Origin: Pelagibaculum spongiae
Lineage (GTDB): Bacteria > Pseudomonadota > Gammaproteobacteria > Enterobacterales > Pelagibaculaceae
Length of the DNA stretch: 64,000 bases
Direction: 5' to 3'
Assembly: GCF_003097315.1 (NCBI RefSeq)
Contig: NZ_QDDL01000005.1
Coordinates: 186,001 to 250,000, forward strand
Every line of letters begins with the position of its first letter. Positions within the stretch are counted from its first letter, which is position 1. This document shows positions 22,447 to 32,059 of the stretch, one piece after another. The position numbers and the translations under genes are program-made. Under the pieces are notes generated by a model that did not search any database, was not told the origin of the DNA, and worked only from the letters and a program-made list of their open reading frames with translations.

Positions 22447-22857
22447 CTAAGGATATCGGGTAATAGTCAGTTCATATTCCACCGGCTGTGGATACGCTGA
22501 GATTTCGATGGTAATCCAGCTGCCGTCACTATTGGCAGTTGCTGTGGTGATACCTTTCTTTTGCAGCACATCAACGCCGTTCCCACCTAATGACCACTGA
22601 TGTTGTGGATTACTTTTGCCAAAGTCGATGGTAAAAGCCTCACCTGTAAATGCCAGAATATGATAAAAATTTGTATGCTCACCACCGACAAATCCATTCA
22701 TACTGAAGGTTGGGTTTTTCAGTTGAATATAATAATGATCACGGCTGGTTTGCTCTACATGTTTGAGTACTTCTGCCGAGGCATTGGCAAAAGCCAATGC
22801 CGGAAGAATCAGAGAGAGCAATTTTTTAATTAATTTTTTATTTATCATTTTTTTCAC
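22447..22857 (-). CDS. Exported protein of unknown function
   Basis: The product is 136 aa with an N-terminal signal peptide (KKLIKKLLSLILPALAFANASA). The start is GTG 22857 or the in-frame ATG 22848; neither has a strong ribosome site. The mature part of about 105 residues is predicted mostly beta and lacks cysteines. I do not recognise a family. It is followed on the same strand by the signal-peptide protein at 21665, so the two could form a unit. Confidence 0.6.
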   Translation of the reverse strand: MKKMINKKLIKKLLSLILPALAFANASAEVLKHVEQTSRDHYYIQLKNPTFSMNGFVGGEHTNFYHILAFTGEAFTIDFGKSNPQHQWSLGGNGVDVLQKKGITTATANSDGSWITIEISAYPQPVEYELTITRYP

Positions 22858-22895
22858 AGGTTGTGCTTTTCTTATGGCTCATTCAGCTGGCTGCT

Positions 22896-24143
22896 TTACA
22901 AACTTCTTCTTGGTGGCACAGCGACATTGGCGAAGATTAACCCAGCAACTAGCGACATAAAAATCAAAAATATCTGCGAGCCCAGTTGCGGTTGTGACAA
23001 CATCATTTCACCGGTGATCATTGCATTGAGGCCGATATAAGCCTTGCTGCCGGGCACTAGAATAACAATGCCCTGTAACAGAGCGATGGAGGCCGGTGCT
23101 TTCATCCAGCGGGCATATAGGTTGGAATAAATACCAACAATCAGCGCACCAAAGAAAATTCCGATTGAATCTCCAAAATAATGGCTGGCCGCAATCGCTG
23201 AAAAATAAGCCAGTGCGCCGGAAATAATTCCCCAAGGTGAATCTTTAATGCGTGCTTTAAATAAAACAACTAATGATGCAGATAGCAGTGGTACTGCGGC
23301 ATATTCAGCCCAGCCGGGTAGTGCTGCCGGGTGAATGTAAAACACTTCACCAAATATAAAGTGGCCTAATGTAAGGCCTAAAATCGCACCAAAATAGAGC
23401 TTGAATAGCAGCATCATGGCATCCATGATTCGTGCTGTGCCGGAGATTAAATCTCGAGCAGCTAATTCTGATAACCCCATGGTTAATGCCAGGCCGGGAA
23501 TAAATACAATAATGCCAGATAAAATAACCACCGGAATATTTATGCCGGGGTCAATAAGGGCGAAAGCACAGGCAAAGATGGCACATAAAATAGCGGCTAG
23601 CGGCTCAAGCATTTCTGCCATGCGGCTGGAACGCTCAGAAATATAAATCAGCCCGTAAACCATTAAGCCCAATAGGCCCGACCAAAAAGCATCGTTCCAG
23701 CTGGTATTTATTAACAAGGCAAAAGCTGCTGAGGCGACACCGAAAAACAATAAGGTTAACCCATCGCTATAGGGTTTTGTTTTTTCGCTGATTTCATGCA
23801 ACCGTTCGAGTGCTTCTTCAACAGTACGCTGGCCTGAGGTTACTTCTTCGACTAATTCATCGGCCCGTGCCAATGAGCCTAAATCAACTTCGCCTGGAAC
23901 AACCCGAGCCAAATGGTTGTATTCCTGCTCGCTGTCGTTATGCAGCACGAAGGTCATGGTGGTGGGGGATATTAAAAAATAGCCTTCGATTCCCAAGGTG
24001 CGGGCGACATTCTGCAAATGGGCTTCAAGCCGGTAAGCCGGGGTGCCAAATTTATGCAGTGCCTTGCCAAGCTTTATGATGAAGCGGCGTTTGATAAAAA
24101 ATTCTTCGTTGCTCAAGTAGGAAGTCTCAATCGGGCTAGCCAT
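22896..24143 (-). CDS. Threonine/serine exporter family protein (ThrE/YjjP-YjjB fusion)
   Basis: A 415-aa inner-membrane protein. The N-terminal half (residues 15-260) matches the DUF1212/YjjP domain, with IIKLGKALHKFGTPAYRLE and the conserved cytosolic block up to the first of about five helices. The C-terminal half matches the YjjB/ThrE_2 domain with a further five helices and ends with IVILVPGSKAYIGLNAMITGE. Enterics encode these halves separately. Export of threonine, serine or small dicarboxylates is family knowledge; the substrate here is not shown by sequence. Confidence 0.88.
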   Translation of the reverse strand: MASPIETSYLSNEEFFIKRRFIIKLGKALHKFGTPAYRLEAHLQNVARTLGIEGYFLISPTTMTFVLHNDSEQEYNHLARVVPGEVDLGSLARADELVEEVTSGQRTVEEALERLHEISEKTKPYSDGLTLLFFGVASAAFALLINTSWNDAFWSGLLGLMVYGLIYISERSSRMAEMLEPLAAILCAIFACAFALIDPGINIPVVILSGIIVFIPGLALTMGLSELAARDLISGTARIMDAMMLLFKLYFGAILGLTLGHFIFGEVFYIHPAALPGWAEYAAVPLLSASLVVLFKARIKDSPWGIISGALAYFSAIAASHYFGDSIGIFFGALIVGIYSNLYARWMKAPASIALLQGIVILVPGSKAYIGLNAMITGEMMLSQPQLGSQIFLIFMSLVAGLIFANVAVPPRRSL

Positions 24144-24152
24144 TGCAAGTAA

Positions 24153-24335
24153 GTGTTGGCTAATGCTTGGAGGCGGTCAAAGAAGCAGCATTTTACCTTA
24201 CCAACAGGTAAATGCATTGCCTGCTATCGGGAATTGCTAAACGGCAGCGGCTTTATTATGGGTATGGCCGCTTATGCCTTTGATGATTTATACAATAAAC
24301 TATCGCTAGCCGGTGTGCGTGAAAATTTAGAATAA
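24153..24335 (+). pseudogene. Possible 3' gene fragment
   Basis: A 60-codon open frame ending at 24335 reads like a protein C-terminus (GFIMGMAAYAFDDLYNKLSLAGVRENLE) with no plausible start region. I cannot name the parent gene. It could be another stranded gene end like those of gltD, the MocR gene and recG in this window, or a chance frame. Confidence 0.25.
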
Positions 24336-24398
24336 ACTTAATTTTTTGTTTGCAGGTCTACCGTTAGCAAACTGTTAGGAAAGCAGCTATATCAAGCA

Positions 24399-25325
24399 AT
24401 GATGGATCAATACTACCACTCCGACAGAGGGACCATGTCACATTATTTAAACGCAATCTATAAAGTGGTCACTCACCATAATATTAAAGCTAAGAAAAAC
24501 CCGGCCACCGATAAATTTGGTTTTTTAAAAGATTCTAATTTGTTGGCACCAGTATGGTTGGGAGAGTTAAACGCTTTGGCTTATATCTGGTTAGTAATGG
24601 AAGGAAATAATGATAATTTTGATGTGCTGATCTCCAACCTTTCATGGGATAGTCCTTTATTAAGGAGGCTGCGTCTATATGAAACACTCGATAAAGCATA
24701 TGATAGCCGCTCTCTTATGGGAGCAGGGTATATGCCAGGCAACGCTGAATATCGCTCAAGCTCAAATAGTAGTTCGATTTTAGTACCTAAAAAAGGTACT
24801 GTTCTTGATAAAATAACAGATAAAGCAAGGGCACAATATCAGGAAAGTGTCTATCAAACAGTTGCTGGTTTTTATTGCAGTTCCAGTGAGCAATATCAGG
24901 ATATGATGTTGCTAGCAGCTTCTCTTTGTTCTCAGTCAGGCATGTATATTATTAAATATCAATTAAGCAAACGAGTAGCCCTGGCTGAACCGCTGAAAAC
25001 CCATTGTATTGCTATAAAGTCTGATAGCGGAAAGTTAACAATATTCGACTGGTTATCTGGAACATTTTATATTGCTAATGAAGTAGCTCAGTTGCATGGA
25101 GGAGCAGTACTGCTAGAAATGCAGCATCTGTGGGGTTTGATGGGTAAAGTAGATATATTCTGTAACAAATTAGTTATAAGCTCCACTGCTAGTGATAAAT
25201 TTATCAAACAACTATTAGATGAACATACTGAAGCAGGAGGTAGTGCTCTGTCTTCTAGATCGGCAACAAGTTTAATTGATGGAAGTGATAATGAAAACTT
25301 GAGTGATGATGGGGACATTATTTAG
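24399..25325 (+). CDS. Unknown protein, possibly papain-like fold
   Basis: The product is 308 aa, with no signal peptide or membrane helix. The ATG at 24402 or 24435 may be the real start. Around residues 180-225 the pattern CSQSGMYIIKYQ, then THCIAIK, then FDWLSGTFYIAN resembles the His and Asp strands of YopT-type C58 cysteine peptidases (H-x-A-I, then F/L-D-x-x-x-G). I cannot place a catalytic cysteine firmly in the N-terminal part. The tail is acidic and Ser-rich (SSRSATSLIDGSDNENLSDD). An effector-like role is speculation. Confidence 0.5.
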   Translation: MMDQYYHSDRGTMSHYLNAIYKVVTHHNIKAKKNPATDKFGFLKDSNLLAPVWLGELNALAYIWLVMEGNNDNFDVLISNLSWDSPLLRRLRLYETLDKAYDSRSLMGAGYMPGNAEYRSSSNSSSILVPKKGTVLDKITDKARAQYQESVYQTVAGFYCSSSEQYQDMMLLAASLCSQSGMYIIKYQLSKRVALAEPLKTHCIAIKSDSGKLTIFDWLSGTFYIANEVAQLHGGAVLLEMQHLWGLMGKVDIFCNKLVISSTASDKFIKQLLDEHTEAGGSALSSRSATSLIDGSDNENLSDDGDII

Positions 25326-25545
25326 ATTCAAGCTGATCAGAATCAGGAGATTGAACCAATAACACTCAGCAGAGAGTGACTTGTCACATCTTACCGAATA
25401 GCAAAAATACACATCATAAAAAAATAACTACTATCCAATATAACCACAGTGACTATGTTGCTTAATTCCTATTCCACAACAAGTGCGGCAGAATACAACA
25501 AGTTTTGGTGCTTGTTGTTTATTGGTAATGGTTTAGGGCTTAGGT
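25326..25545. other. Intergenic, nothing recognised
   Basis: AT-rich stretch before the NnrU gene. A short symmetry, CAACAAG/CTTGTTG near 25496-25518, is the only structure noted. Confidence 0.4.
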
Positions 25546-26118
25546 ATGAGTTGGCTAATTCTTGGTTTGGTATTGTTTTTTGCGGTGCACCTACTGCCGG
25601 TTCTGGCACCAGGCTACCGGCAGAAGTTAAAAGTTAAATACGGCGAAAATCGCTATAAGCTATTGTTTGGATTGATTTCTATTGTAGGTTTGGCGCTGAT
25701 AATACTCGGCCTTAAATATGCAAACTATAGTAATCTTTATCAGCCAACCAGTTGGTCGCGCCACTTAGCAATGTCGCTAATGATGCCTAGTATTTACCTC
25801 TTTTTGTCTAATCAAGCTTTGCCGACTCGGTCGTTTATTAAGCGCCTGACGCCTAATCCACTCAATTGGAGCATTGTAGTTTGGTCTTCTGCTCATTTAA
25901 TGGCCAATGGTGATTTACCGCAAGTGGTGTTGTTTTCAAGCTTTGGCCTGTTCGCTCTCATCAGTATTTTCAGCAGCTATCGCCGCAATCTAAAGCCAGC
26001 CAGAGGTAAGTTAAAAATTAAAGATGAACTGTTATTCATGGGACTATGTGCTGTAATTTATATCGGATTGTTTTTCAGCCATAGTTACTTTACTGGCATG
26101 CCGTTAATCAAGTGGTAA
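25546..26118 (+). CDS. NnrU family membrane protein
   Basis: A 190-aa inner-membrane protein with about five to six helices. The N-terminal HLLPVLAPGYRQKL and the segments GENRYKLLFGLISIVGLALI and NPLNWSIVVWSSAHLMANGD are hallmarks of the NnrU domain (PF07298). NnrU is linked with nitrite/NO metabolism in some bacteria, and relatives act in carotenoid or heme-related reactions, so its role here is open. Its 3' end overlaps the convergent gene at 26104 by 15 bases. Confidence 0.88.
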   Translation: MSWLILGLVLFFAVHLLPVLAPGYRQKLKVKYGENRYKLLFGLISIVGLALIILGLKYANYSNLYQPTSWSRHLAMSLMMPSIYLFLSNQALPTRSFIKRLTPNPLNWSIVVWSSAHLMANGDLPQVVLFSSFGLFALISIFSSYRRNLKPARGKLKIKDELLFMGLCAVIYIGLFFSHSYFTGMPLIKW

Positions 26119-26808
26119 TGCGGGCGCTGATAGCTCCATGTTAAAAATAGCTTTGTTAATCCAAAAAACTGCTAAATAATTTGCCGGATAAATTTTTTTA
26201 AAGTAAAACATATAAAATAATTGATGATATATCTTAGCTAAACGGTTGACTTGGGATTGCAACGTTCCTTCGCTATTTCGGAAAATTCCTAAGCTTGAGT
26301 CATAAAGCTGTATGGTTGAGTGCGTAATGTTATCAATAACAGTTAAGTGACTTTTGGGGCCGTTAAACGATAGCAATGAAAATCCTTTGTAATTAATGGC
26401 ATGTTGGATAGCACTTTGTAATAAATATTCATTTTTATTATTGCAAGGAAAAAATCTAGGCGCTGAATTGATCTGAAAAAAATGTTGGAAAGAAGATATT
26501 TTGACTGACTGGGTACTTAACATTTTAGTCGAATTTAAAAAATTAAAACCATTAGTAAAAATAGCTTGTTTTCTGATTACTGATTGAATTTCTCCTTCAG
26601 AAAGGTTTTTTATTTTTTCAATATTGCCATTAGATTTGATATACAGCTCTGATAATGCGAAACAACAACCAGAATTAAAATCATCAAAAAATGGCATGTT
26701 CTGAGCGCTCGAATGATAGTAACAGTCTGGTGTAGGTATAAATTCACAGTGATTCATCTCTGCCAATTGATGCAGCGTAGCTTGTGAAGGATATGCCATG
26801 ACGACCAC
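26104..26808 (-). CDS. Predicted C58-like (YopT-type) cysteine peptidase
   Basis: The product is 234 aa. A catalytic triad order C-H-D can be proposed: Cys in FNSGCCFALSELYI (near residue 48), His in GPKSHLTVIDN (near 152), Asp in IQLYDSSLGIF (near 167). This order and spacing match the papain-like C58 family, which includes YopT and AvrPphB. The start could be ATG 26808 or 26799. There is no signal peptide. If right, it could be a secreted effector, but no secretion genes are nearby. The assignment is by motif only. Confidence 0.55.
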   Translation of the reverse strand: MVVMAYPSQATLHQLAEMNHCEFIPTPDCYYHSSAQNMPFFDDFNSGCCFALSELYIKSNGNIEKIKNLSEGEIQSVIRKQAIFTNGFNFLNSTKMLSTQSVKISSFQHFFQINSAPRFFPCNNKNEYLLQSAIQHAINYKGFSLLSFNGPKSHLTVIDNITHSTIQLYDSSLGIFRNSEGTLQSQVNRLAKIYHQLFYMFYFKKIYPANYLAVFWINKAIFNMELSAPALPLD

Positions 26809-26878
26809 AACAAGACTGATAGTAAAACAAGAATAGCTTACAAGGCTTTGGCTGCTCGAGTTGTATTGTTGTTTTCAC

Positions 26879-28033
26879 TCACATTTCAAAGCGAACCTTC
26901 TTCGAGCGAATTACTTTACCGTTACGAATGACTTGTAAACGTCCGGTGTAAGTACCCTTTTGCCAACCGGCTTCAGGCATTCGTTTGCCGATATACCAGC
27001 TATATTGGGCTTTGTTGCGTTGCAATGCTTTACCAGGTACATCGATGAGCGTGCCAGTTGGGCTGAAAATAGTCAGACGAATTCTATCTTGCTGTTGTAG
27101 ATTGATGATCCAGCTGTATAAAACCACCGCAGGCATGTTTTTTATGGATTTAAAATTAGGCAAACCATGGCTGGTTAAATCGCTTAACCCCATGGTGTTA
27201 ATGCTGAACCCCAAGGCAAGGATTTTTGCATCGGAGTTGGCTTTTGGTTGTACTAACTGCTTTTGCGCTGATGAGTGCCATAAACTATTTTTTAAAGATT
27301 TATTTTTCTTAACGGGACTGTTACAGCGGTCTATTTGAGTTTGGTAATTTTTATTATTAACAGCCAAGCCGGTAAATGGGTCGATTACTTGGTCGAAATG
27401 GCGCACTGAAAAATGTAAGTGAGGAAACGCAGCTTTTCCTGAGTGGCCAACATAGCCTAGCAAATCCCCTGTCTTGACCTGATTCCCCTGACTGACTTGA
27501 ATGCTGCCTTTGCGCAGATGGCAATATTGAGTTTCCCAGCCATTATCATGTTTAATTACCACACCATTGCCGCACTCTTTGCCTGATAACTGTTTTACTT
27601 CTTGCTGGGTTGTTACTAGCTTGTCGGTTGCTCCATCGCGCGCCGCTTTAATTAAACCATCGCTTGCAGCGATCACGGGAAAATTTTGCGAGACTTGTCG
27701 AATACTCAGCAAGCGAAAATCTGTGCCTTTATGGTTGTCGTAGCTGGCCTGATTACATTGGTAGTCATGGTGTTTAACCGATGGATCAACATCGACATAT
27801 TGTTGAACAAAACAACTTTCACCCAATTGGCAGCTGATAGGCAGCTGAAATTTCGGTGATGGATATCGACTTGTTGAATTGATATTAGAGTTGCTTTTTG
27901 AATGATTAATCGGCGTCATTGCACTACTGCCGCCGCTAAAAACTATGGCAAATAAAACTAATAAGCAGTAAAAGGTGACAAAGCTTGCTGAAAAATTCAG
28001 CTTTTTAATATTTGGTCGTTGTGAATTAAACAT
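26879..28033 (-). CDS. M23 (LytM-type) peptidoglycan endopeptidase
   Basis: I start at ATG 28033 (384 aa), which has AAGAGA upstream and is followed by a membrane or signal segment (about residues 14-38). The M23 zinc motifs are HxxxD in NHKGTDF and HxH in PHLHFSVRH, with a GYVGHSGKA loop between them. The extra C-terminal domain of about 130 residues looks like an immunoglobulin-like fold (YSWYIGKRMPEAGWQKGTYTG). It probably cleaves peptide cross-links in the periplasm or outside the cell. Confidence 0.88.
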   Translation of the reverse strand: MFNSQRPNIKKLNFSASFVTFYCLLVLFAIVFSGGSSAMTPINHSKSNSNINSTSRYPSPKFQLPISCQLGESCFVQQYVDVDPSVKHHDYQCNQASYDNHKGTDFRLLSIRQVSQNFPVIAASDGLIKAARDGATDKLVTTQQEVKQLSGKECGNGVVIKHDNGWETQYCHLRKGSIQVSQGNQVKTGDLLGYVGHSGKAAFPHLHFSVRHFDQVIDPFTGLAVNNKNYQTQIDRCNSPVKKNKSLKNSLWHSSAQKQLVQPKANSDAKILALGFSINTMGLSDLTSHGLPNFKSIKNMPAVVLYSWIINLQQQDRIRLTIFSPTGTLIDVPGKALQRNKAQYSWYIGKRMPEAGWQKGTYTGRLQVIRNGKVIRSKKVRFEM

Positions 28034-28345
28034 TATCTCTTTTCCTGTCACCGCTTTTCCATAAGCAGAGCTGTTTATTACTATGGCATAAATTATTGAA
28101 CGATATTTACAGCTAGGCCGCTTCATTTAAGTCTTTTAAGCGATCACACTAGAGTGTCTCCATACCCAAACTACTTATTGAAATAGATTGGGTATAGATA
28201 GGAACTCGCGCTTGAGATTTGGTTCGCAGCTAAAGGGCTTGAACTCGCCCAACGCGGCGATATGATGGATCAACTCTCAAAAGTGCTTGTTTAGACAAGA
28301 ACACGAGGGTTCTTTTGATATAACTAACATTTTAGGAAATCATTG

Positions 28346-28597
28346 ATGAGTGAAAAGCAGCCTGATTCGAACAACGTATTGTCGCCAACATCGGCCGGTG
28401 TTGAAGGGTTGTGCCCTCAATGCGGTGAACCGGTCGGCTGTGGCATTCTTGCAGGCAATGATCATTGCTGGTGCTTTAATTACCCGCCTTCAAGCAAAAT
28501 GTCTAAAGACTGGCAACAACAGCAATGCTTATGTCAGAAGTGTTTGGAAAAAAGAAAAATTGCTGAAGGGATTTGGCAGCCAGAAAATGAAGCATAA
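28346..28597 (+). CDS. Cysteine-rich CWC family protein
   Basis: The product is 83 aa, starting at ATG 28346 with AGGAA upstream. The pattern CPQCGEPVGC, then CWCFNYP, then CLCQKCL is the cysteine-rich CWC domain (PF14375), probably zinc binding. The function is unknown. A weak terminator hairpin (AAACACAGA/TCTGTGTTT, 28600-28623) follows. Confidence 0.85.
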   Translation: MSEKQPDSNNVLSPTSAGVEGLCPQCGEPVGCGILAGNDHCWCFNYPPSSKMSKDWQQQQCLCQKCLEKRKIAEGIWQPENEA

Positions 28598-28599
28598 AA

Positions 28600-28623
28600 A
28601 AACACAGAAAAATATCTGTGTTT
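28600..28623 (+). terminator. Weak hairpin terminator after the CWC gene
   Basis: A 9-bp AT-rich stem with loop AAAATA and a very short T run; could serve both convergent genes. Confidence 0.5.
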
Positions 28624-28649
28624 AAAAAGATATATTAGCTGTTATTTCA

Positions 28650-29111
28650 CTACTCAATCACTCTCGGCCAATTGCCATTTCCTTGGGCAATATAGCGAGG
28701 AATGTTCATCTCCCAACTGCGCTTAACCGTGTGGTTGTAGTTCAGGTAGAGTTTGTTATCGACAATCTTCCAGGCTGTAGGGTCGGCTGATGCAGTGTAG
28801 CCATGAGCGACTGCCCAAGCACAATAACCGCCAAACTGTGGTGCATATTTTTGAGGGTTGGTTTTAAACAAATCAAGATTCTGCTGGCTAGAGAACAACC
28901 ACTTGGCACCTAAATATTCAAAGGTATATTGCTTGTTACCACGTACCGGTTTGCTCTGCTGAAAATAAGCAACACTGTCGTAACCACTGACTGCCTGATT
29001 GCCAACATAGCTGGTCGATATCGGCGATTTTGCCCACAAAGCTGAGCTGAAAAGTACTGAGCTGAGTAGTAGCAAACTGGGTAAGATGTGTTTTAGTAGC
29101 AGAGATCTCAT
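28650..29111 (-). CDS. Periplasmic YHS-domain protein
   Basis: Start at ATG 29111, six bases after GGAAG, gives 153 aa; an ATG two codons earlier is possible. A signal peptide runs to about residue 28 (ALWAKSP). The YHS-like part covers VSGYDSVAYFQQSKPVRG, the aromatic strand KWLFSSQQNLDLFKTNPQKYAPQFGGYCAWAVAHG and the SADPTAWKIV segment. This family is often linked with metal or copper handling; the exact role is not known. Confidence 0.85.
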   Translation of the reverse strand: MRSLLLKHILPSLLLLSSVLFSSALWAKSPISTSYVGNQAVSGYDSVAYFQQSKPVRGNKQYTFEYLGAKWLFSSQQNLDLFKTNPQKYAPQFGGYCAWAVAHGYTASADPTAWKIVDNKLYLNYNHTVKRSWEMNIPRYIAQGNGNWPRVIE

Positions 29112-29528
29112 GGTCATCTTCCAAATTTTTTATATCAATATTCCACTCTGACCTAACAGTCAGTCAGCAGGTTCCGCAAAGCTGATAAAATTTAGCATAG
29201 GTTCACATTAAAAAAATCTAAAGTGCTAGTAAATGACTGCTTAGTCAATAATTCAAAGCTTTAATTTCAAATGGTTGGCTAAAATTTTTATTAATTGAGT
29301 CGGCGTACCGAGCGATTGCCGTTAATCGGATAAGATGTATTTTAGTCTCTGGATTAATGCAACGCCGCAGCTCGAAATTACTTTGTGCAGTGATGCTGAA
29401 GTGAGTAACAACGACAGAAATTGAATACCTAGATGCGATCAATTGTTTCGCAGCCATCGCAAAGCACTGCAATCGAAATCACAGCTGCGAATTGAATTTA
29501 AAGCGAGATGGTTTTTTAGAGGTTGAGC
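29112..29528. other. Intergenic, nothing firm
   Basis: Between the YHS gene start and the DUF971 gene end. A minus-strand open frame of 75 codons (29245-29472, TTG start) has no ribosome site and no recognisable family, so I do not call it. Confidence 0.4.
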
Positions 29529-29903
29529 CTATTTCAGCTCAATAACTTGAGTATTGGTTTGTCGGCTTTGTCCGGCATCTTTGAGCTTTTGCAAATAGTC
29601 AGTCCAATATTGCTCTTTTTCTTCAGCCAGTTTTCGCAGGTATTTCCAGTCGAATAATCCACTGTCGTGGCCGTCATCAAAAGTTGGTTTTAATGCGTAA
29701 TGGCCGACGGCTTCTAGCTGGGTAATATTAACTTCTTGCTTGCCGACTTGAAGGGTTTCTTGGCCAATACCGTGGCCGCGGACTTCAGCTGAAGGTGAAT
29801 GTACCCGCAAAAACTCACAGCTTAATTCGCATTCAAAGCCATCTGGCCAAGCCAGGCAGAGTAAGCGAGATTTCTTTTTAAGCTGAATTTTTGAGGGTTT
29901 CAT
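29529..29903 (-). CDS. DUF971 family protein
   Basis: I start at ATG 29903 (124 aa, MKPSKIQLKKKSR...), the normal DUF971 length; the 33 codons upstream fall in a palindromic repeat and are not coding. Recognisable blocks are LLCLAWPDGFECELSCEFLRVHSPSAEVRGHG and YALKPTFDDGHDSGLFDWKYLRKL. This domain also forms the N-terminus of gamma-butyrobetaine hydroxylases; alone it is often found next to hslVU, as here, and its function is unknown. Confidence 0.9.
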   Translation of the reverse strand: MKPSKIQLKKKSRLLCLAWPDGFECELSCEFLRVHSPSAEVRGHGIGQETLQVGKQEVNITQLEAVGHYALKPTFDDGHDSGLFDWKYLRKLAEEKEQYWTDYLQKLKDAGQSRQTNTQVIELK

Positions 29904-29941
29904 GGTGACTGCTCGGTAGATGGATATGAGAAAATTGATGG

Positions 29942-30008
29942 GTAGATTTGATGAGTCTAAGACGCAATCAGACAGATGTCTGATTTCGTTGAGACTCATC
30001 AAACCTAC
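29942..30008. repeat. Dispersed palindromic repeat, copy 1
   Basis: Left arm 29942-29972 (GTAGATTTGATGAGTCT...) and right arm 29979-30008 (TCTGATTTCGTT, then CTCATCAAACCTAC) pair over most of their length. The right arm recurs almost unchanged at 35419-35448, and the left arm at 35364-35393. This indicates a REP/MITE-like family placed between genes. Confidence 0.75.
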
Positions 30009-30025
30009 ATTTATTCCACCACTAA

Positions 30026-31363
30026 CTACAGAATATAACGGCTTAAATCTTCGTCCTGAGCCAGTTCGCCCAGTTGCTTGTTTACATATTCGGCATCTAC
30101 GGATAATTTCTCACCCGATTTGTCGCTGGCTTCATATGAAATGCTATCAAGTAAGCGTTCCATAATGGTGTGCAAACGACGAGCCCCGATATTTTCGGTT
30201 TTCTCGTTAACCTGGAATGCCAGTTCAGCAATCCGCTTAATGCCATCGTCGGTGAAGCTAAGCTCAACACCTTCAGTCGCCAGCAATGCTTTGTATTGTT
30301 CGGTTAATGAAGCGTTTGGCTCAACCAAGATGCGCTGGAAGTCATCGCTGGTCAGCGCTGATAATTCAACTCGAATTGGCAAACGGCCTTGTAGCTCAGG
30401 AATTAGGTCAGAAGGCTTGGCCATCTGGAAAGCACCCGATGCAATGAACAAGATGTGATCTGTCTTGATCATGCCGTGTTTGGTAGAGATCGTGCTGCCT
30501 TCGATCAATGGCAGCAAGTCACGCTGGACGCCTTCACGAGACACGCCACCGCTAGAATGGCCTTCCGATTTCACCACTTTATCGATTTCATCGATAAACA
30601 CGATGCCATGCTGTTCGGCCATTTCTACCGCAGTCGCTTTAATGTCGTCTTCATTAACTCGCTTGGCAGCTTCTTCATCGCGCAGCATTTTGAAGGCGTC
30701 TTTAATCTTCAATTTGCGACTTTTGCGCTTATCGCCACCCATGTTTTTAAACATGTCTTGCAACTGGCTGGTCATTTCTTCCATGCCCGGAGGGGTCATG
30801 ATTTCTACGCCAACTGAAGATTGCTCGGCAACATCAATTTCAATTTCTTTATCGTCTAACTGGCCTTCACGGAATTTCTTGCGGAAGACCTGGCGCGTTG
30901 CATTGTTTTCTGCAGGCTTAGCTTCTTCTTCAAAACCCGTCGGGCGAGCCGGTGGCAGTAAAGCATCAAGAATCCGTTCTTCAGCGGCTTCTTCTGCTTG
31001 TATTTCAACTTTTTTCATCGCCTGTTCGCGATGCAATTTAACTGAAACTTCTGCCAGATCGCGGATGATCGACTCGACATCGCGCCCAACATAACCCACT
31101 TCAGTGAATTTAGTTGCTTCAATCTTTAAGAAAGGCGCGTTAGCCAGCTTGGCTAAACGGCGGGCGATTTCAGTTTTACCGACACCGGTTGGACCGATCA
31201 TTAAGATGTTTTTCGGGGTGATTTCACCGCGTAACTCTTCGGCAACCTGCATTCGACGCCAGCGGTTTCTCAGTGCAATTGCAACGGAACGCTTAGCATC
31301 GTTCTGGCCAATAATATGTTGGTCTAGCTCGGAAGTAATTTCACGAGGCGTCATATGCGACAT
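30026..31363 (-). CDS. hslU: HslU ATPase of the HslVU protease
   Basis: AAA+ unfoldase that feeds substrates into HslV in the cytoplasm. It is 445 aa, full length. Walker A is GPTGVGKTE near residue 57, and the pore motif GYVGRD is near residue 89-94. Walker B is [10 protein letters not shown], and the sensor region is LPLIEGSTI. The C-terminus ends LSRYIL, the tail that inserts into HslV. It starts 5 bases after hslV; both are probably transcribed from a sigma32 promoter at about 32060-32085. Confidence 0.97.
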   Translation of the reverse strand: MSHMTPREITSELDQHIIGQNDAKRSVAIALRNRWRRMQVAEELRGEITPKNILMIGPTGVGKTEIARRLAKLANAPFLKIEATKFTEVGYVGRDVESIIRDLAEVSVKLHREQAMKKVEIQAEEAAEERILDALLPPARPTGFEEEAKPAENNATRQVFRKKFREGQLDDKEIEIDVAEQSSVGVEIMTPPGMEEMTSQLQDMFKNMGGDKRKSRKLKIKDAFKMLRDEEAAKRVNEDDIKATAVEMAEQHGIVFIDEIDKVVKSEGHSSGGVSREGVQRDLLPLIEGSTISTKHGMIKTDHILFIASGAFQMAKPSDLIPELQGRLPIRVELSALTSDDFQRILVEPNASLTEQYKALLATEGVELSFTDDGIKRIAELAFQVNEKTENIGARRLHTIMERLLDSISYEASDKSGEKLSVDAEYVNKQLGELAQDEDLSRYIL

Positions 31364-31368
31364 CTTGA

Positions 31369-31941
31369 TTAAGCCTCTTTAGAGTCAGTTTTTTCTGGCG
31401 CGTCAGCGTCCAGCATTTCAATGGTCAGGTTATTGTTGGTGTAGATGCAGATATCAGCAGCGATACCCAAACTTTTCTCAACAATGTCTCTTGCTGACAT
31501 TTCAGTATTTTGATAAAGCGCGCGTGCTGCGGAAGTTGCAAAAGAACCACCTGAGCCAATGGCAATCAGATCTTCTTCTGGCTCGATCACATCGCCGTTA
31601 CCGGAAATCATCAAGATGCCGTTTTCATCGGCAACAATCAGCAGAGCTTCCAGTCGACGCAGTGCGCGATCGGTACGCCAATCTTTGGCCATCTCAACTG
31701 CTGCACGAACCAAGTGACCTTGATGTACTTCCAGCTTTTGCTCGAAGCGTTCAAACAAAGTAAATGCATCGGCGGTACCGCCGGCAAAACCTGCCAAAAC
31801 CTTATCGTGGAATAAGCGGCGCACCTTACGGGCATTGCCTTTCATCACGGTGTTGCCAAGTGAAACCTGGCCGTCACCACCTACTACAACCTGACCGTGA
31901 CGCTTAACCGCCAGAATCGTGGTGCCTCTGTACTGTTCCAA
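31369..31941 (-). CDS. hslV: HslV peptidase of the HslVU protease
   Basis: Threonine peptidase, dodecameric partner of HslU. I place the start at TTG 31941 (190 aa): GGAG lies 7 bases upstream and the protein then reads [16 protein letters not shown], as in many HslV proteins. ATG 31965 or 32019 would add an atypical N-terminus. The catalytic residue is the first Thr of TTILAV, exposed after propeptide removal. The blocks [21 protein letters not shown] and [18 protein letters not shown] are typical. Confidence 0.94.
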   Translation of the reverse strand: MEQYRGTTILAVKRHGQVVVGGDGQVSLGNTVMKGNARKVRRLFHDKVLAGFAGGTADAFTLFERFEQKLEVHQGHLVRAAVEMAKDWRTDRALRRLEALLIVADENGILMISGNGDVIEPEEDLIAIGSGGSFATSAARALYQNTEMSARDIVEKSLGIAADICIYTNNNLTIEMLDADAPEKTDSKEA

Positions 31942-32059
31942 AAGAATGTCTCCGGAATGGGGCATATCCCCGTCATGCTTGAAGATGCGACAGTGTTTAC
32001 CGCCTAACTGCATCGCCAATTATCTTGGGGATAAATACAAAAAACGAATAGAACTGCAG

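Noticed and set aside
29245-29472. 75-codon minus-strand frame in the YHS-DUF971 gap
   Set aside because: TTG start, no ribosome site, no recognisable motif.
30078-31382. Long plus-strand frames opposite hslU/hslV
   Set aside because: Antisense shadows of a highly conserved gene pair; codon positions fit hslU, not these frames.
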